From CBDEGK01 sp965237855 (GTDB lineage: Bacteria > Pseudomonadota > Gammaproteobacteria > Pseudomonadales > Halieaceae), in the NCBI GenBank assembly GCA_965237855.1, contig CBDEGK010000003.1, forward strand, positions 660,211 to 724,210: a DNA stretch of 64,000 nucleotides, in the 5' to 3' direction. The translations under genes and the position numbers were made by a program. The number at the start of each line of letters is the position of its first letter. Within the stretch, counting starts at the first letter, position 1. Of the stretch, positions 34,451-42,214 are shown piece after piece. A model generated the notes under the pieces. It saw only the letters and a program-made list of their open reading frames with translations, made no database searches and had not been told where the DNA came from.

Positions 34451-34496
34451 TTGACGGAACCATCAGGTCTACCTAATTTGTACCAAAATTGGTACA
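34451..34496 (+). promoter_or_regulatory. Promoter and operator of the HigBA-like operon
   Basis: TTGACG (34451-34456), a 17-base spacer and TAATTT (34474-34479) form a sigma-70-type promoter. The dyad TGTACCAAAATTGGTACA (34479-34496; arms TGTACCAA/TTGGTACA) begins at the end of the -10 box and covers the expected start point, as expected for antitoxin autorepression. Confidence 0.6.
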
Positions 34497-34525
34497 TAAT
34501 GTGCTAATATTCAAACTGGGAGTTC

Positions 34526-34864
34526 ATGAAGAAGATTACAGTCAATTTCTATGTGACCAATACAGGTAATGAGCCCGTAAGGGGATGGTTGCGTGGATTA
34601 AACAAGGATGATCGGGCCGCTATCGGCCTGGAGGTTGCAGTTGTAGAATTTGGGTGGCCTATGGGTATGCCCGTAGTCCGTAAACTGGACACTGATTTGT
34701 GGGAGGTCAGAATAAGCCTGTCCGGTAGTCGCATATCACGGGTGTTGTTTACCGTGAAAGGGAGCACCATGGTGGTGTTACATGGGTTCATCAAAAAGAC
34801 CCAGAAGACACCCAAATCTGATTTGGATCTGGCGAAATCAAGACGGGACGATGTACATAGGTGA
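34526..34864 (+). CDS. HigB/Gp49-type toxin of a toxin-antitoxin pair
   Basis: A 112-residue RelE-superfamily protein of the phage-derived Gp49-like group: FYVTNTGNEPVRGWLRGL, VVRKLDTDLWEVRISL, ISRVLFTVKGSTMVVLHGFIKKTQKTP. In this group the Lys-rich HGFIKKTQKTP segment belongs to the ribosome-dependent mRNA interferase site. The toxin precedes its antitoxin, the usual HigBA order. Confidence 0.85.
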   Translation: MKKITVNFYVTNTGNEPVRGWLRGLNKDDRAAIGLEVAVVEFGWPMGMPVVRKLDTDLWEVRISLSGSRISRVLFTVKGSTMVVLHGFIKKTQKTPKSDLDLAKSRRDDVHR

Positions 34865-34874
34865 GGTGGTAATC

Positions 34875-35156
34875 ATGGGAAAAGAGCATATTGGTAGTAG
34901 CTTCAATGAATTCTTGGAAGAAGACGGGATTCTCGCTGAAACTCAGGCCGCGGCTATTAAGCGCGTAGTCGCATGGCAAATCGAACAGTACATGGAAGAA
35001 AACTCCTTGACGAAGGTGGCCATGGCCAAAAAGATGAATACCAGTCGTTCCGTGGTAGACCGCCTCCTGGATCCGACTAACACCAGTTTAACGTTGCAGA
35101 CTATGGGACAGGTCAGTCAGGCAATTGGAAAGAAGCTAGAAGTGACGTTTGCCTAA
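34875..35156 (+). CDS. XRE-family antitoxin of the HigBA-like pair
   Basis: A 93-residue protein with a helix-turn-helix (~45-85): MEENSLTKVAMAKKMNTSRSVVDRLLDPTNTSLTLQTM. The ATG at 34875 follows GAGGTGG at 5 bases; an ATG at 34851 inside the toxin gene would add eight residues. It should neutralise the toxin and repress the upstream promoter. Confidence 0.85.
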   Translation: MGKEHIGSSFNEFLEEDGILAETQAAAIKRVVAWQIEQYMEENSLTKVAMAKKMNTSRSVVDRLLDPTNTSLTLQTMGQVSQAIGKKLEVTFA

Positions 35157-35357
35157 TTAAGCTCGCTGCTGGGTATTGCTGTTGATTTGCGCTTAAAACT
35201 GACCCAGGATTGAGCCATTATTGGGTGCAAATCAACACTGTTACCTTTATTCGCGAATATTCTCGTCACCCCGATCTTCTGATAAGGCCATTTTTTCTTT
35301 TTCATATTTTGCATACACCGGCAGAAATAATATTGCCCACCGCCGGGCAATATCTTC

Positions 35358-35789
35358 CTATGTGGCAATGGCACCTATAACTATGTCCTCTGATGTCGGG
35401 TTTTCTTTCCAATACAAATCAGACTGAATCTCATAGGAGATACTGGGTAGAACATGCTTTGGGTTATAGGGCCACCAGCCTGGTGTTTCGTCAAATTTTA
35501 AAAATGCCTCTCTGAGTGGTCGTGATAGGGCATATCTAGCGCCAATGCTCCTGGCATAGGCAAGTATTTTGTAGGCCGAAATTAACTCGCTATCCTTGCC
35601 TTTCAGATAAGCCGCAAGATGAAACGCTGTGTGCTTGACGGGATTACCTTGATGAAAGAATTGAGTATTGTCTTCTTTCCAGAACCATGGGTAACTATCA
35701 TGATGTAATTTGACATCAAATGCCTTGATCTCGACTTCTGGAACAGAAGCTGCTTTCCAGAAGCTATATATGTCAGCCCATGAATTCAT
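35358..35789 (-). CDS. Hypothetical protein
   Basis: A 143-residue acidic protein rich in Trp and Tyr (DIYSFWKAASVPEVEI, HHDSYPWFWKEDN, ETPGWWPYNPKHV). No signal peptide or membrane segment. No family is recognised. Its ATG overlaps the stop of an IS66 transposase remnant in another frame, so its start may be borrowed from that DNA. Confidence 0.45.
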   Translation of the reverse strand: MNSWADIYSFWKAASVPEVEIKAFDVKLHHDSYPWFWKEDNTQFFHQGNPVKHTAFHLAAYLKGKDSELISAYKILAYARSIGARYALSRPLREAFLKFDETPGWWPYNPKHVLPSISYEIQSDLYWKENPTSEDIVIGAIAT

Positions 35790-35926
35790 TCTTTGTTCCT
35801 TAGTTCTTCATCTGTTTTTGCAGCAGGTCGCTTGTCCAATACATCGGTCAGGTAATCCTTTGGGTTAGTGCCATCGGCCTTGCAGGTCTCCTCCACCAGG
35901 CTGTAAAGGTTGACCGCTGTTCGTCA
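35786..35926 (-). pseudogene. IS66-family transposase (TnpC) C-terminal remnant
   Basis: On the minus strand from about 35926, the frame reads NLYSLVEETCKADGTNP, then KDYLTDVLDKRP, and ends at a TGA (35786-35788). This is the characteristic end of IS66 transposases (Y-S-L-x-E-T-C-K-x-N-G-x-N-P). Nothing of the catalytic domain remains. Confidence 0.65.
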
Positions 35927-35956
35927 CCGCTCTGATCCCAGAGCTAAAAAGTAAAT

Positions 35957-36697
35957 TTATCCACTACCAGCTATCGCGATCAATTCAACGTCAAATATTA
36001 ATGTTGCATTAGGCCCAATCAAATCACCGGCACCACCGGTTCCATAAGCCAGATCACCAGGGATAAACAATTTCCATTTGGAACCTACAGGCATCAGCTG
36101 CAGGGCTTCGGTCCATCCTGCGATAACCTGACCTACCTCGAAGGAGACAGTCTGGCCACGGGTGTAGGAAGAATCGAACTCAGTGCCGTCCAGTAGGGTG
36201 CCGCGGTAGTGAACTTCCACTGTGTCCTTCGCGCGGGGCAATTCGCCGTCTCCCGCTTCTACAATCTGGTACTGCAAACCGGAATCCGTCACAACCACGC
36301 CTTCAAGCTTGGCGTTTTCAGACAGGAACGTGGCTGCTGCGGCAACGTTGGCATTTGCGATTGCCTCCTGGACAACTTGCTGCTTGGCAACAATTTTCCC
36401 CTGGTAGGCCTGCATCTCAGTGTTAAAGGTTTCCTGGTTGACAGCCGGTTCTTTACCAGCGAGAGCATCAGTCAGGCCCTGAGTGAAGGTGTCTATGTCC
36501 AGGGGTATATTGTCTTGCTTAAAACGTCCACCCAGACTATAGGCGATACCATAGCTCAAGATTTGTTCGGAACTTTCGGCGGCAGGTGCCGGTGCCCCTA
36601 CGGCTGTTTTTATAGGCTCAGCGCCAATTTGCTCATTACAGGCCTGCAAGCCAATAACGCCAACCAAAGCTAAAGGCAATGAATATTTTTTCATCAA
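35957..36697 (-). CDS. FKBP-type peptidyl-prolyl isomerase lipoprotein
   Basis: A 246-residue exported protein. Lipobox LQAC ends the signal sequence, predicting a lipoprotein. An FKBP N-terminal dimerisation domain (~45-130, YGIAYSLGGRFKQDN) precedes the FKBP domain (~150-240) with VEVHYRGTLLDGTEFDSSYTRG, VIAGWTEALQLMPVGSKWKLFIP and LAYG. It resembles FkpA/FklB/Mip, which speed folding of periplasmic proteins. Its 36-base leader is repeated at 32246-32280. Confidence 0.92.
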   Translation of the reverse strand: MMKKYSLPLALVGVIGLQACNEQIGAEPIKTAVGAPAPAAESSEQILSYGIAYSLGGRFKQDNIPLDIDTFTQGLTDALAGKEPAVNQETFNTEMQAYQGKIVAKQQVVQEAIANANVAAAATFLSENAKLEGVVVTDSGLQYQIVEAGDGELPRAKDTVEVHYRGTLLDGTEFDSSYTRGQTVSFEVGQVIAGWTEALQLMPVGSKWKLFIPGDLAYGTGGAGDLIGPNATLIFDVELIAIAGSG

Positions 36698-37152
36698 TTT
36701 TATCCGTTGTTATGAAAGTTAAAGGTATCTGTCGATACCCTCGATATATGACAGCAGTTGCTCTAGTTCTTCTTCGATTTTTACCGCAAGCAGCTGATCA
36801 AGAGTATGTGCCGGAAACCCTGTGGATTAATCTCATTGGTCTTACAGATCTTCACAATGTGGGCACGGTTCCGCCCGTAAGTTCTGATTCCAAAGATAGT
36901 GTATTTCTTTGAGACTTCACACTACCCGGAGACAAGGCACAAAGGCTCATATTATTCTCATGTTTTCAATGCCAAAGCGCCAATGCCATGGCTGGTGGCT
37001 GAGATCAATGTGTAGTTTGTGAACCACTTACTTAAGGATGTATTACAGCGGAACCCGGAGCAACCCGACCGATGCTGTGTTCCAGCAACGATCGGATAGT
37101 GGCGGAACCGGTAGACGCATCAGGCTACGCTCGATCTATGGCCGGTCTTTGA
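36698..37152. other. Gap without a recognised gene
   Basis: Contains the FKBP leader (36698-36727). On the minus strand a short frame ends at 36719 with EELEQLLSYIEGIDRYL, which may be a gene remnant. The rest (36900-37150) shows no convincing frame or structure. Confidence 0.4.
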
Positions 37153-37623
37153 ACCTCAAATGGACGCAAATTGCATTCCGAGGAGTATGACCTGGCTCTT
37201 TCCGTAAGCCGAACTGCGGGGTTACGACAGTGGAACCTGGGCTATCGCTATGAGCAGAGCTATACCCAGAAAGACGAAGCAACTCTTTGTGTGCCGCCCC
37301 CGATTCCAGAACCATTTACCTGCGACCGTGTGCGTATTGGTGAACCCACCAAGAAAAAGGCTGATTTTCTGCACCTGGAATATCGTGAGCTGTACGTGAG
37401 TGATCGGCAGGGTGCGTTCGAACTATTTGGGAACAGGTGGGCAATTGCGCCACGCCTGACCTGGGACATGGATGAAGATATTGTCGGTATCCGCTTTCCC
37501 ATCTACCTGGTCATGGGAAAGGACAAGAGTTTAACGACGGATCTGGTTTTCGGAGGTGATTCAAGGGAGGAAGAACTGAACGCCGCTATATTTATTGGCA
37601 AGGCCTTTAGCTTGTTCAATTGA
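37153..37623 (+). pseudogene. C-terminal fragment of a beta-barrel-like protein
   Basis: The frame opens after a stop at 37150 with no good start; a TTG at 37171 is the first candidate. About 156 residues of alternating strands (LALSVSRTAGLRQWNLGYRYEQSY, NRWAIAPRLTWDMDED) end in AAIFIGKAFSLFN, consistent with the end of an outer-membrane barrel. A CVPPP...CDR pair may form a loop disulfide. The N-terminal part is missing, so it is probably a remnant. Confidence 0.4.
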
Positions 37624-37822
37624 TAGGCGGAGGTAATCAATAAACGTACGGCCCTAAGGTTGCCGACCTTACCGTTGGAGGGTTTTTGCTACCATCCGGG
37701 CATGACTATCTCCAAAAAATCCGCTGCTGGCATAAAATCTCCCAAGCTCCTATCTCCTCTGCCTAGCTGTAAGACGCTAGGCTGCGCCGAAGGGCCCTGC
37801 GCTTGCCTTTCACCTGCAGAAC

Positions 37823-38254
37823 CTAAAATTCAATCTCGTATAGGAAGCGCGCTCGTTCCTCCACCGGCCAGGAACGAATCTCACCCCGTATATTTCGAAA
37901 CTCGCCGGTACCGCCGACAATTGGAAATCGGGATATGGCGGGTTCGGTACGTTGTACGCCAACACCAGCGAGCGTACCGCGGCTGTCTAGCTCGATCACG
38001 AATGAGCAAAAATGATTGCCAGCATCATCTAATCGGGCGCATTTGCCCGACCCGGTGCCAACCTTAGTTCCGTCGGCAAGCTGTATATCGGAATGCCAGA
38101 GGATCTGATCGCCTACATTGCCCGGCTGTCCAAGTTTTACGTACACATCGTCCTTGGCATCGTTGTAGACAGTCAAAACATCAGCTGCTGAACACGACAT
38201 CCATATCATAGATACGAAACCCACTAAGCCTGCCAGTACTTTTGAATCTAACAT
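37823..38254 (-). CDS. Allene-oxide-cyclase-barrel-like secreted protein
   Basis: A 143-residue protein with a signal peptide (hydrophobic VLAGLVGFVSMIWMSC). It has GTGSGKCARLDDAGNHFC, RGTLAGVGVQRTE and FPIVGGTGEFRNIRGEI, the Gly-rich pattern of the AOC/dirigent-like eight-stranded barrel. Bacterial members are mostly uncharacterised. It lies 1.9 kb from a RoxA-like enzyme and a cytochrome P450, which is suggestive but unproven. Confidence 0.7.
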   Translation of the reverse strand: MLDSKVLAGLVGFVSMIWMSCSAADVLTVYNDAKDDVYVKLGQPGNVGDQILWHSDIQLADGTKVGTGSGKCARLDDAGNHFCSFVIELDSRGTLAGVGVQRTEPAISRFPIVGGTGEFRNIRGEIRSWPVEERARFLYEIEF

Positions 38255-38359
38255 TACTATTCCTGAAGCTCCTGTTTAGAGAATTTTTGGTTAAGATTTA
38301 GCTTTTCTTTGGCTAAAAATATGATGTATGAAGAGCGTGTTCAGATCTGTCTGATGCAG

Positions 38360-38385
38360 GTATGTGTCCGATGAAATGCACCTGG
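38360..38385. repeat. Left copy of inverted repeat flanking the MAPEG gene
   Basis: GTCCGATGAAATGCACCTGG (38366-38385) is the exact reverse complement of 38912-38931. With six more outer bases the match is 25 of 26. The pair encloses only the MAPEG gene and its upstream region. Confidence 0.75.
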
Positions 38386-38419
38386 GAATTCTTCTGTCAG
38401 TGCGCAGTTGATCGGGCAT

Positions 38420-38821
38420 TCACGGAACAAGTACATGCATTGCGACAACAACAAGATTGGCTACCCCAATTGCTATTAGTGACAATAGTGTAAGTTGCAT
38501 CCCTCTCACCCTTGGTTGCAATGGAGATTCGGCGCTCTTCATGCCGATGGGGTGCAATAGGCGACCAATTATGAATACTGCCGCCAAAACAGAAGTTATC
38601 CACTGCGGTGTCTGATTTAGTTCTAAACATGCTATTAGTATCAAAGCGATCGGTGCATATTCGGCCAGGTTCGCATGTGCCCGGATGGCGCGAAGTAGAT
38701 CTTCGTGACCACCATCTCCGATACTGACGCCATGCTTTCGTCGGTAGCCGATAACGTTTAGAGACAATCTTATGTACAAGAAACCCAGTGCGGATGCCGC
38801 TACCGGTGTAACAATCAACAT
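38420..38821 (-). CDS. MAPEG family membrane protein
   Basis: A 133-residue inner-membrane protein with four predicted helices. The MAPEG signature RAHANLAEYAPIALILI lies at ~47-63. The eukaryotic family makes glutathione conjugates and eicosanoids; bacterial relatives (YecN-like) have uncertain roles. Flanked by perfect inverted repeats and adjacent to a dispersed 26-bp motif, which suggests movement as a unit. Confidence 0.88.
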   Translation of the reverse strand: MLIVTPVAASALGFLYIRLSLNVIGYRRKHGVSIGDGGHEDLLRAIRAHANLAEYAPIALILIACLELNQTPQWITSVLAAVFIIGRLLHPIGMKSAESPLQPRVRGMQLTLLSLIAIGVANLVVVAMHVLVP

Positions 38822-38874
38822 TGGCTTTTCCTTCGTTCACAAGTGTCCATATTCGAGCGCTCGTAGTTTTTCGG

Positions 38875-38900
38875 TATCCGACCAGCGAATTGCACATTGA
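38875..38900. repeat. Dispersed 26-bp motif upstream of the MAPEG gene
   Basis: On the minus strand this matches 32301-32326 at 24 of 26 positions (TCAATGTGCA, TTCG, GTCGGATA). Further copies at 52549-52574 and 32092-32117. Confidence 0.6.
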
Positions 38901-38911
38901 CAGTATAAATG

Positions 38912-38937
38912 CCAGGTGCATTTCATCGGACGCATAC
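38912..38937. repeat. Right copy of inverted repeat flanking the MAPEG gene
   Basis: Reverse complement of 38360-38385 (25 of 26 bases; the inner 20 are exact). It begins 3 bases before the stop of the GNAT gene. Confidence 0.75.
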
Positions 38938-38939
38938 GT

Positions 38940-39500
38940 TTATGTCGAAGCCTTCCCAACCCATAAACTCATGCTGATATCCTCGATGCGTTCGTCGCCT
39001 ACCCTGAAACGATCGGGTACACTCCCGGTCACTAGAAACCCCGCGCTTCGGTAAAGCTTGATGGCCCTGTCGTTATATACAAATACACCCAGATCCAGCC
39101 AATCTATTCCCGGCTGATCGGACACGAATTCAATGGCCGCATCCAGCAATCGCTTGCCTAGACCGGTACCTCGGTGAGATTTCTCAATTCCAATGCCGAG
39201 TGTGCAGCGGTGTTGCTCGCTTTCAAGGTGCCCGCTCCAGAGGGAGGCATGACCCACGATGGTGTTGTTCTGGCAGGCAACAAACCACTGCCGCCACCCT
39301 GGCTCACCAATGGTGGATGCCAGATCGTTTTTGGTTAAGGTCTTCTCAAGCTTGGGGTCGTCGGCCTCAAAGGGCATGAAATACACATCGCCGTTTCCAG
39401 ATTCCGCATTGTGCCTGGTGTTGTGGGCGTTGAACGCTGCCAGTAAATTGCCATCCAACACCCGAATGACATAATCGAATTGTTCCTTGTGTTTGGACAT
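38940..39500 (-). CDS. GNAT family N-acetyltransferase
   Basis: A 186-residue acyltransferase. Motif A LGIGIEKSHRGTGLGKRLL carries the acetyl-CoA-binding R-x-x-G-x-G; motif B is VFVYNDRAIKLYRSAGF. The arrangement resembles RimI/PaiA-like enzymes acting on amines. The substrate cannot be told from sequence. No operon partner. Confidence 0.9.
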   Translation of the reverse strand: MSKHKEQFDYVIRVLDGNLLAAFNAHNTRHNAESGNGDVYFMPFEADDPKLEKTLTKNDLASTIGEPGWRQWFVACQNNTIVGHASLWSGHLESEQHRCTLGIGIEKSHRGTGLGKRLLDAAIEFVSDQPGIDWLDLGVFVYNDRAIKLYRSAGFLVTGSVPDRFRVGDERIEDISMSLWVGKAST

Positions 39501-39696
39501 GCTGATCTCCGCAGTGGTCGCTTCCTATGGTGCAGCATGCGCAGGTTCACTGCGGTCAGTGCTTCATTACAACGTTCAGTGGTGTGGTAGTGGGTAGTAC
39601 ACCCGCACATCTCGCAGTGGTAAAAAGCAAGCATGGGTGCATGCCCGAATAAATGAAGCGAATTGCGGCACGTCTAGTCTAACCAATGATCTTCAT

Positions 39697-39855
39697 GTTG
39701 ATTTGCATACTGAATTAACCCACTTTTGTATCGAATTTCTGACCCGCTAGGGTTCGCCCTACTTGTTGAGAATACAACCTATTCCTGATTTTTCCTGGGT
39801 TAATTATTCGATGCAAACACCTTGTTAAGTGGGTTAATTCAGTATGCAAATCAAC
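39697..39855. mobile_element. MITE-like palindromic element (159 bp)
   Basis: Arms 39697-39725 and 39827-39855 are exact 29-base inverted repeats (GTTGATTTGCATACTGAATT outermost). Inside them a weaker pairing continues (TTGTATCGAA against TTCGATGCAAA). There is no coding frame. It has the size and shape of a miniature inverted-repeat transposable element. No target duplication is evident. Confidence 0.65.
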
Positions 39856-39861
39856 AATTCC

Positions 39862-40008
39862 ATGCATCGGTGCGACTCAGTATCAAGTCCAGCAACTGGT
39901 AGCCAACTCGCGCTATTGTATACCAGTCTGCAGATGTTAATCGCGATCGACATGCTCCTGGATACCCACAACCCGGTCGACCTCCCCGCCCCGCCAGAAG
40001 ACCCCTAA
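39862..40008 (+). CDS. Small frame, probable gene remnant
   Basis: A 48-residue frame, MHRCDSVSSPATGSQLALLY to DTHNPVDLPAPPEDP. The C-terminal half reads like real protein (LQMLIAIDMLLDTHNPVDLP); the start lies directly against the palindromic element. It is likely the surviving end of a longer gene that preceded the RoxA-like gene. Family not recognised. Confidence 0.3.
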   Translation: MHRCDSVSSPATGSQLALLYTSLQMLIAIDMLLDTHNPVDLPAPPEDP

Positions 40009-40177
40009 CGCCCGGTGGTAAACCATGTAATGGGTTGTAATGTACAGCGGCACTAGTGCTTCCTACACTGACCAAGTCAGAATTCCCTCTATCACTGGAG
40101 GCGAAGTGTTCTAGTTACAAACGGTGACGGATCGCCGGCGCGGTATTTCCGGCCAATAACCAGTAAGGGGCGCAGTC

Positions 40178-42214
40178 ATGGTAACGGTCGTGGAAGCAAA
40201 AATATTGCAGTTCTTCAAGCGCGTATGGTGGCTTATTGTCGTCGTACTGCTCATTCTTCTTTACAGTTTTCTCACGGGCCCCAAGTTTGGCCAGATACGA
40301 GAGGGCCTGGCGGCGCCGCAACTACCCCCCGCCACCGAGGAGCGGCCGCAGGTATGGCTGCAGCAGAACTGGAACAAAGGCCAGGAGTCACGGTTTCACC
40401 ACGCCTCACAGGGCACCCAGACTATCCCCATCCCCTTGAAGTGGTTTTTGGCCCTGGAACAACCGCGCCCGGGGCTTTTTAGCACTCTGTATGGGCGGGA
40501 GAAACGTTTTACCCAGCCTGACTACCTGCGCCGCATGGGTTTCATCCGCGATGAAAAGAGTGCTGACAATCCCCATGGCCTGCCGGTGGGCTTTGCGATT
40601 ACCGAGTTTCAGTCCATTGAAGGCGCCAGCCACATTGGCACCGCCGTGGGTCTCACCTGCGCTGCCTGCCACACCGGCCGCGTCACCTATGACGGTGTTG
40701 ATTACATTGTCGAGGGCGGTTCGGTAGCCATTGACCTGGGCCTGCTCACTAAGGGCCTGGGCGCGGCCATCGGTCAGACGGTTATTTCCTCCAAGCTGCC
40801 TATCTTAAACGGTCGCTGGAAGCGCTTTTCCAGACGCGTGCTGAAGTCCGATTACTCCGAAGGTCAGAAACTCAAACTGGCCGCACAACTGGAATCGGTA
40901 TTGGGAGCACTAGCAACCAAGCCTAGTCGCATCGAGACCGTGGAGGGATTTGCCCGGCTTGACGCCCTCAACCGTATCGGTAACCAGGTGTTTGCAGTAG
41001 GGCCGCACCGAACCGCCAACTACATGCCCATTCAGGCGCCGGTCAACTACCCCCACCTGTGGACCACCTCCTGGTTCGACTGGGTGCAGTACGACGGGTC
41101 GATTATGCAGCCGCTTATTCGCAACGCCGGTGAGGCACTGGGTGTAAATGCCAGCCTCAACACCAGCGCGCCGCTCAAGGAAGGGCGCTTTTCTTCCGCG
41201 GTGCCATTAAAAGAGCTCTACTGGATAGAAGGTGCATTGGCGGGTCTGCTCCCCCCGGCCGAGAAGCGGCGCTTTGACGGACTGCAGGCACCGGCGTGGC
41301 CGGATGCATTCCCGCCGATAGACACTCAATTGGCGGCGACCGGGGCGGACCTTTATTCACTACACTGTCAGGGTTGTCATCTTCCCCCCACCAATACTGA
41401 GGGTATCTGGGCGCACTTCAAAAAACTTGAATACTACGTAGACGGCAAACGAAAGGAGACCAAGGACAAGTTGTTGGGGGTAAAAATTATCCCCGTGGTG
41501 CAAATTGGAACCGACGACGGGCAGTCCAAAATTCTTGAAGAGCGAACCATCAATACAGCGGGTATCGGGGATAAATCGCACCTGGACAATACCAAGGGTA
41601 TTGGGATACACACCACAATCTGTACCCTGCAGAACGGTCGGCTTAAACAAATCAGCATTAGCGATGGACCCAATCTCAACTTTGGCCTGGCCTTGGGCGC
41701 AATTGTCCAGCAGGCGAATGATGCTTGGTTCGATGAACATTCTTCTTCCGAGGGCGAGCGCAGGGACTTCGAGGGCAATCGACCCAACTGTCTGGAACCG
41801 GGCCGGGGCTACAAGGCCAGACCTCTCAACGGCGTCTGGGCCACCGCGCCGTTCCTGCACAACGGTTCTGTGCCCACCATCATGGACTTGTTAGGCCCGG
41901 TAGAAGATCGCCCGCCGAAGGTGCTGCTCGGCCGTACCGAGTTTGATGTGAACAAGCTCGGGTTGGTACAACCGGTCACTATCGACGCGAAGAAACACCA
42001 GTCTTACACCGACGAAGGCCTGTTTATCCTGGACACCACGTTGATGGGCAACAGCAACGCGGGCCATGAATTCTCTGCACGCTATGATCCAGCCAAGCAC
42101 TACAAAAAGCAGATCAAGGGCGTCATTGGCCCGGCCCTGAATGAACCGCAACGCCTGGCCATCCTCGAGTATCTGAAAACCCTGTCGGACGTCCCCGTGA
42201 AGGAGAGTTACTAA
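40178..42214 (+). CDS. RoxA-like di-heme c-type cytochrome oxygenase
   Basis: A 678-residue protein with an N-terminal membrane anchor (~14-34) and two heme c motifs, CAACH at 161-165 and CQGCH at 397-401. The C-terminal signature YKARPLNGVWATAPFLHNGSVP is shared by the RoxA/RoxB rubber oxygenases and related di-heme enzymes, which also include bacterial fatty-acid dioxygenases (10S-DOX type). It probably acts in the periplasm on a hydrophobic unsaturated substrate. An AAGGGG ribosome site precedes the ATG. It overlaps the P450 gene by one base, so the two act together. Confidence 0.85.
   Translation: MVTVVEAKILQFFKRVWWLIVVVLLILLYSFLTGPKFGQIREGLAAPQLPPATEERPQVWLQQNWNKGQESRFHHASQGTQTIPIPLKWFLALEQPRPGLFSTLYGREKRFTQPDYLRRMGFIRDEKSADNPHGLPVGFAITEFQSIEGASHIGTAVGLTCAACHTGRVTYDGVDYIVEGGSVAIDLGLLTKGLGAAIGQTVISSKLPILNGRWKRFSRRVLKSDYSEGQKLKLAAQLESVLGALATKPSRIETVEGFARLDALNRIGNQVFAVGPHRTANYMPIQAPVNYPHLWTTSWFDWVQYDGSIMQPLIRNAGEALGVNASLNTSAPLKEGRFSSAVPLKELYWIEGALAGLLPPAEKRRFDGLQAPAWPDAFPPIDTQLAATGADLYSLHCQGCHLPPTNTEGIWAHFKKLEYYVDGKRKETKDKLLGVKIIPVVQIGTDDGQSKILEERTINTAGIGDKSHLDNTKGIGIHTTICTLQNGRLKQISISDGPNLNFGLALGAIVQQANDAWFDEHSSSEGERRDFEGNRPNCLEPGRGYKARPLNGVWATAPFLHNGSVPTIMDLLGPVEDRPPKVLLGRTEFDVNKLGLVQPVTIDAKKHQSYTDEGLFILDTTLMGNSNAGHEFSARYDPAKHYKKQIKGVIGPALNEPQRLAILEYLKTLSDVPVKESY

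Noticed and set aside
32092..38937. Integron attC sites explaining the single-gene layout
   Set aside because: The repeats lack the RYYYAAC/GTTRRRY core pairs, gene orientations are mixed, and no integron integrase is seen.
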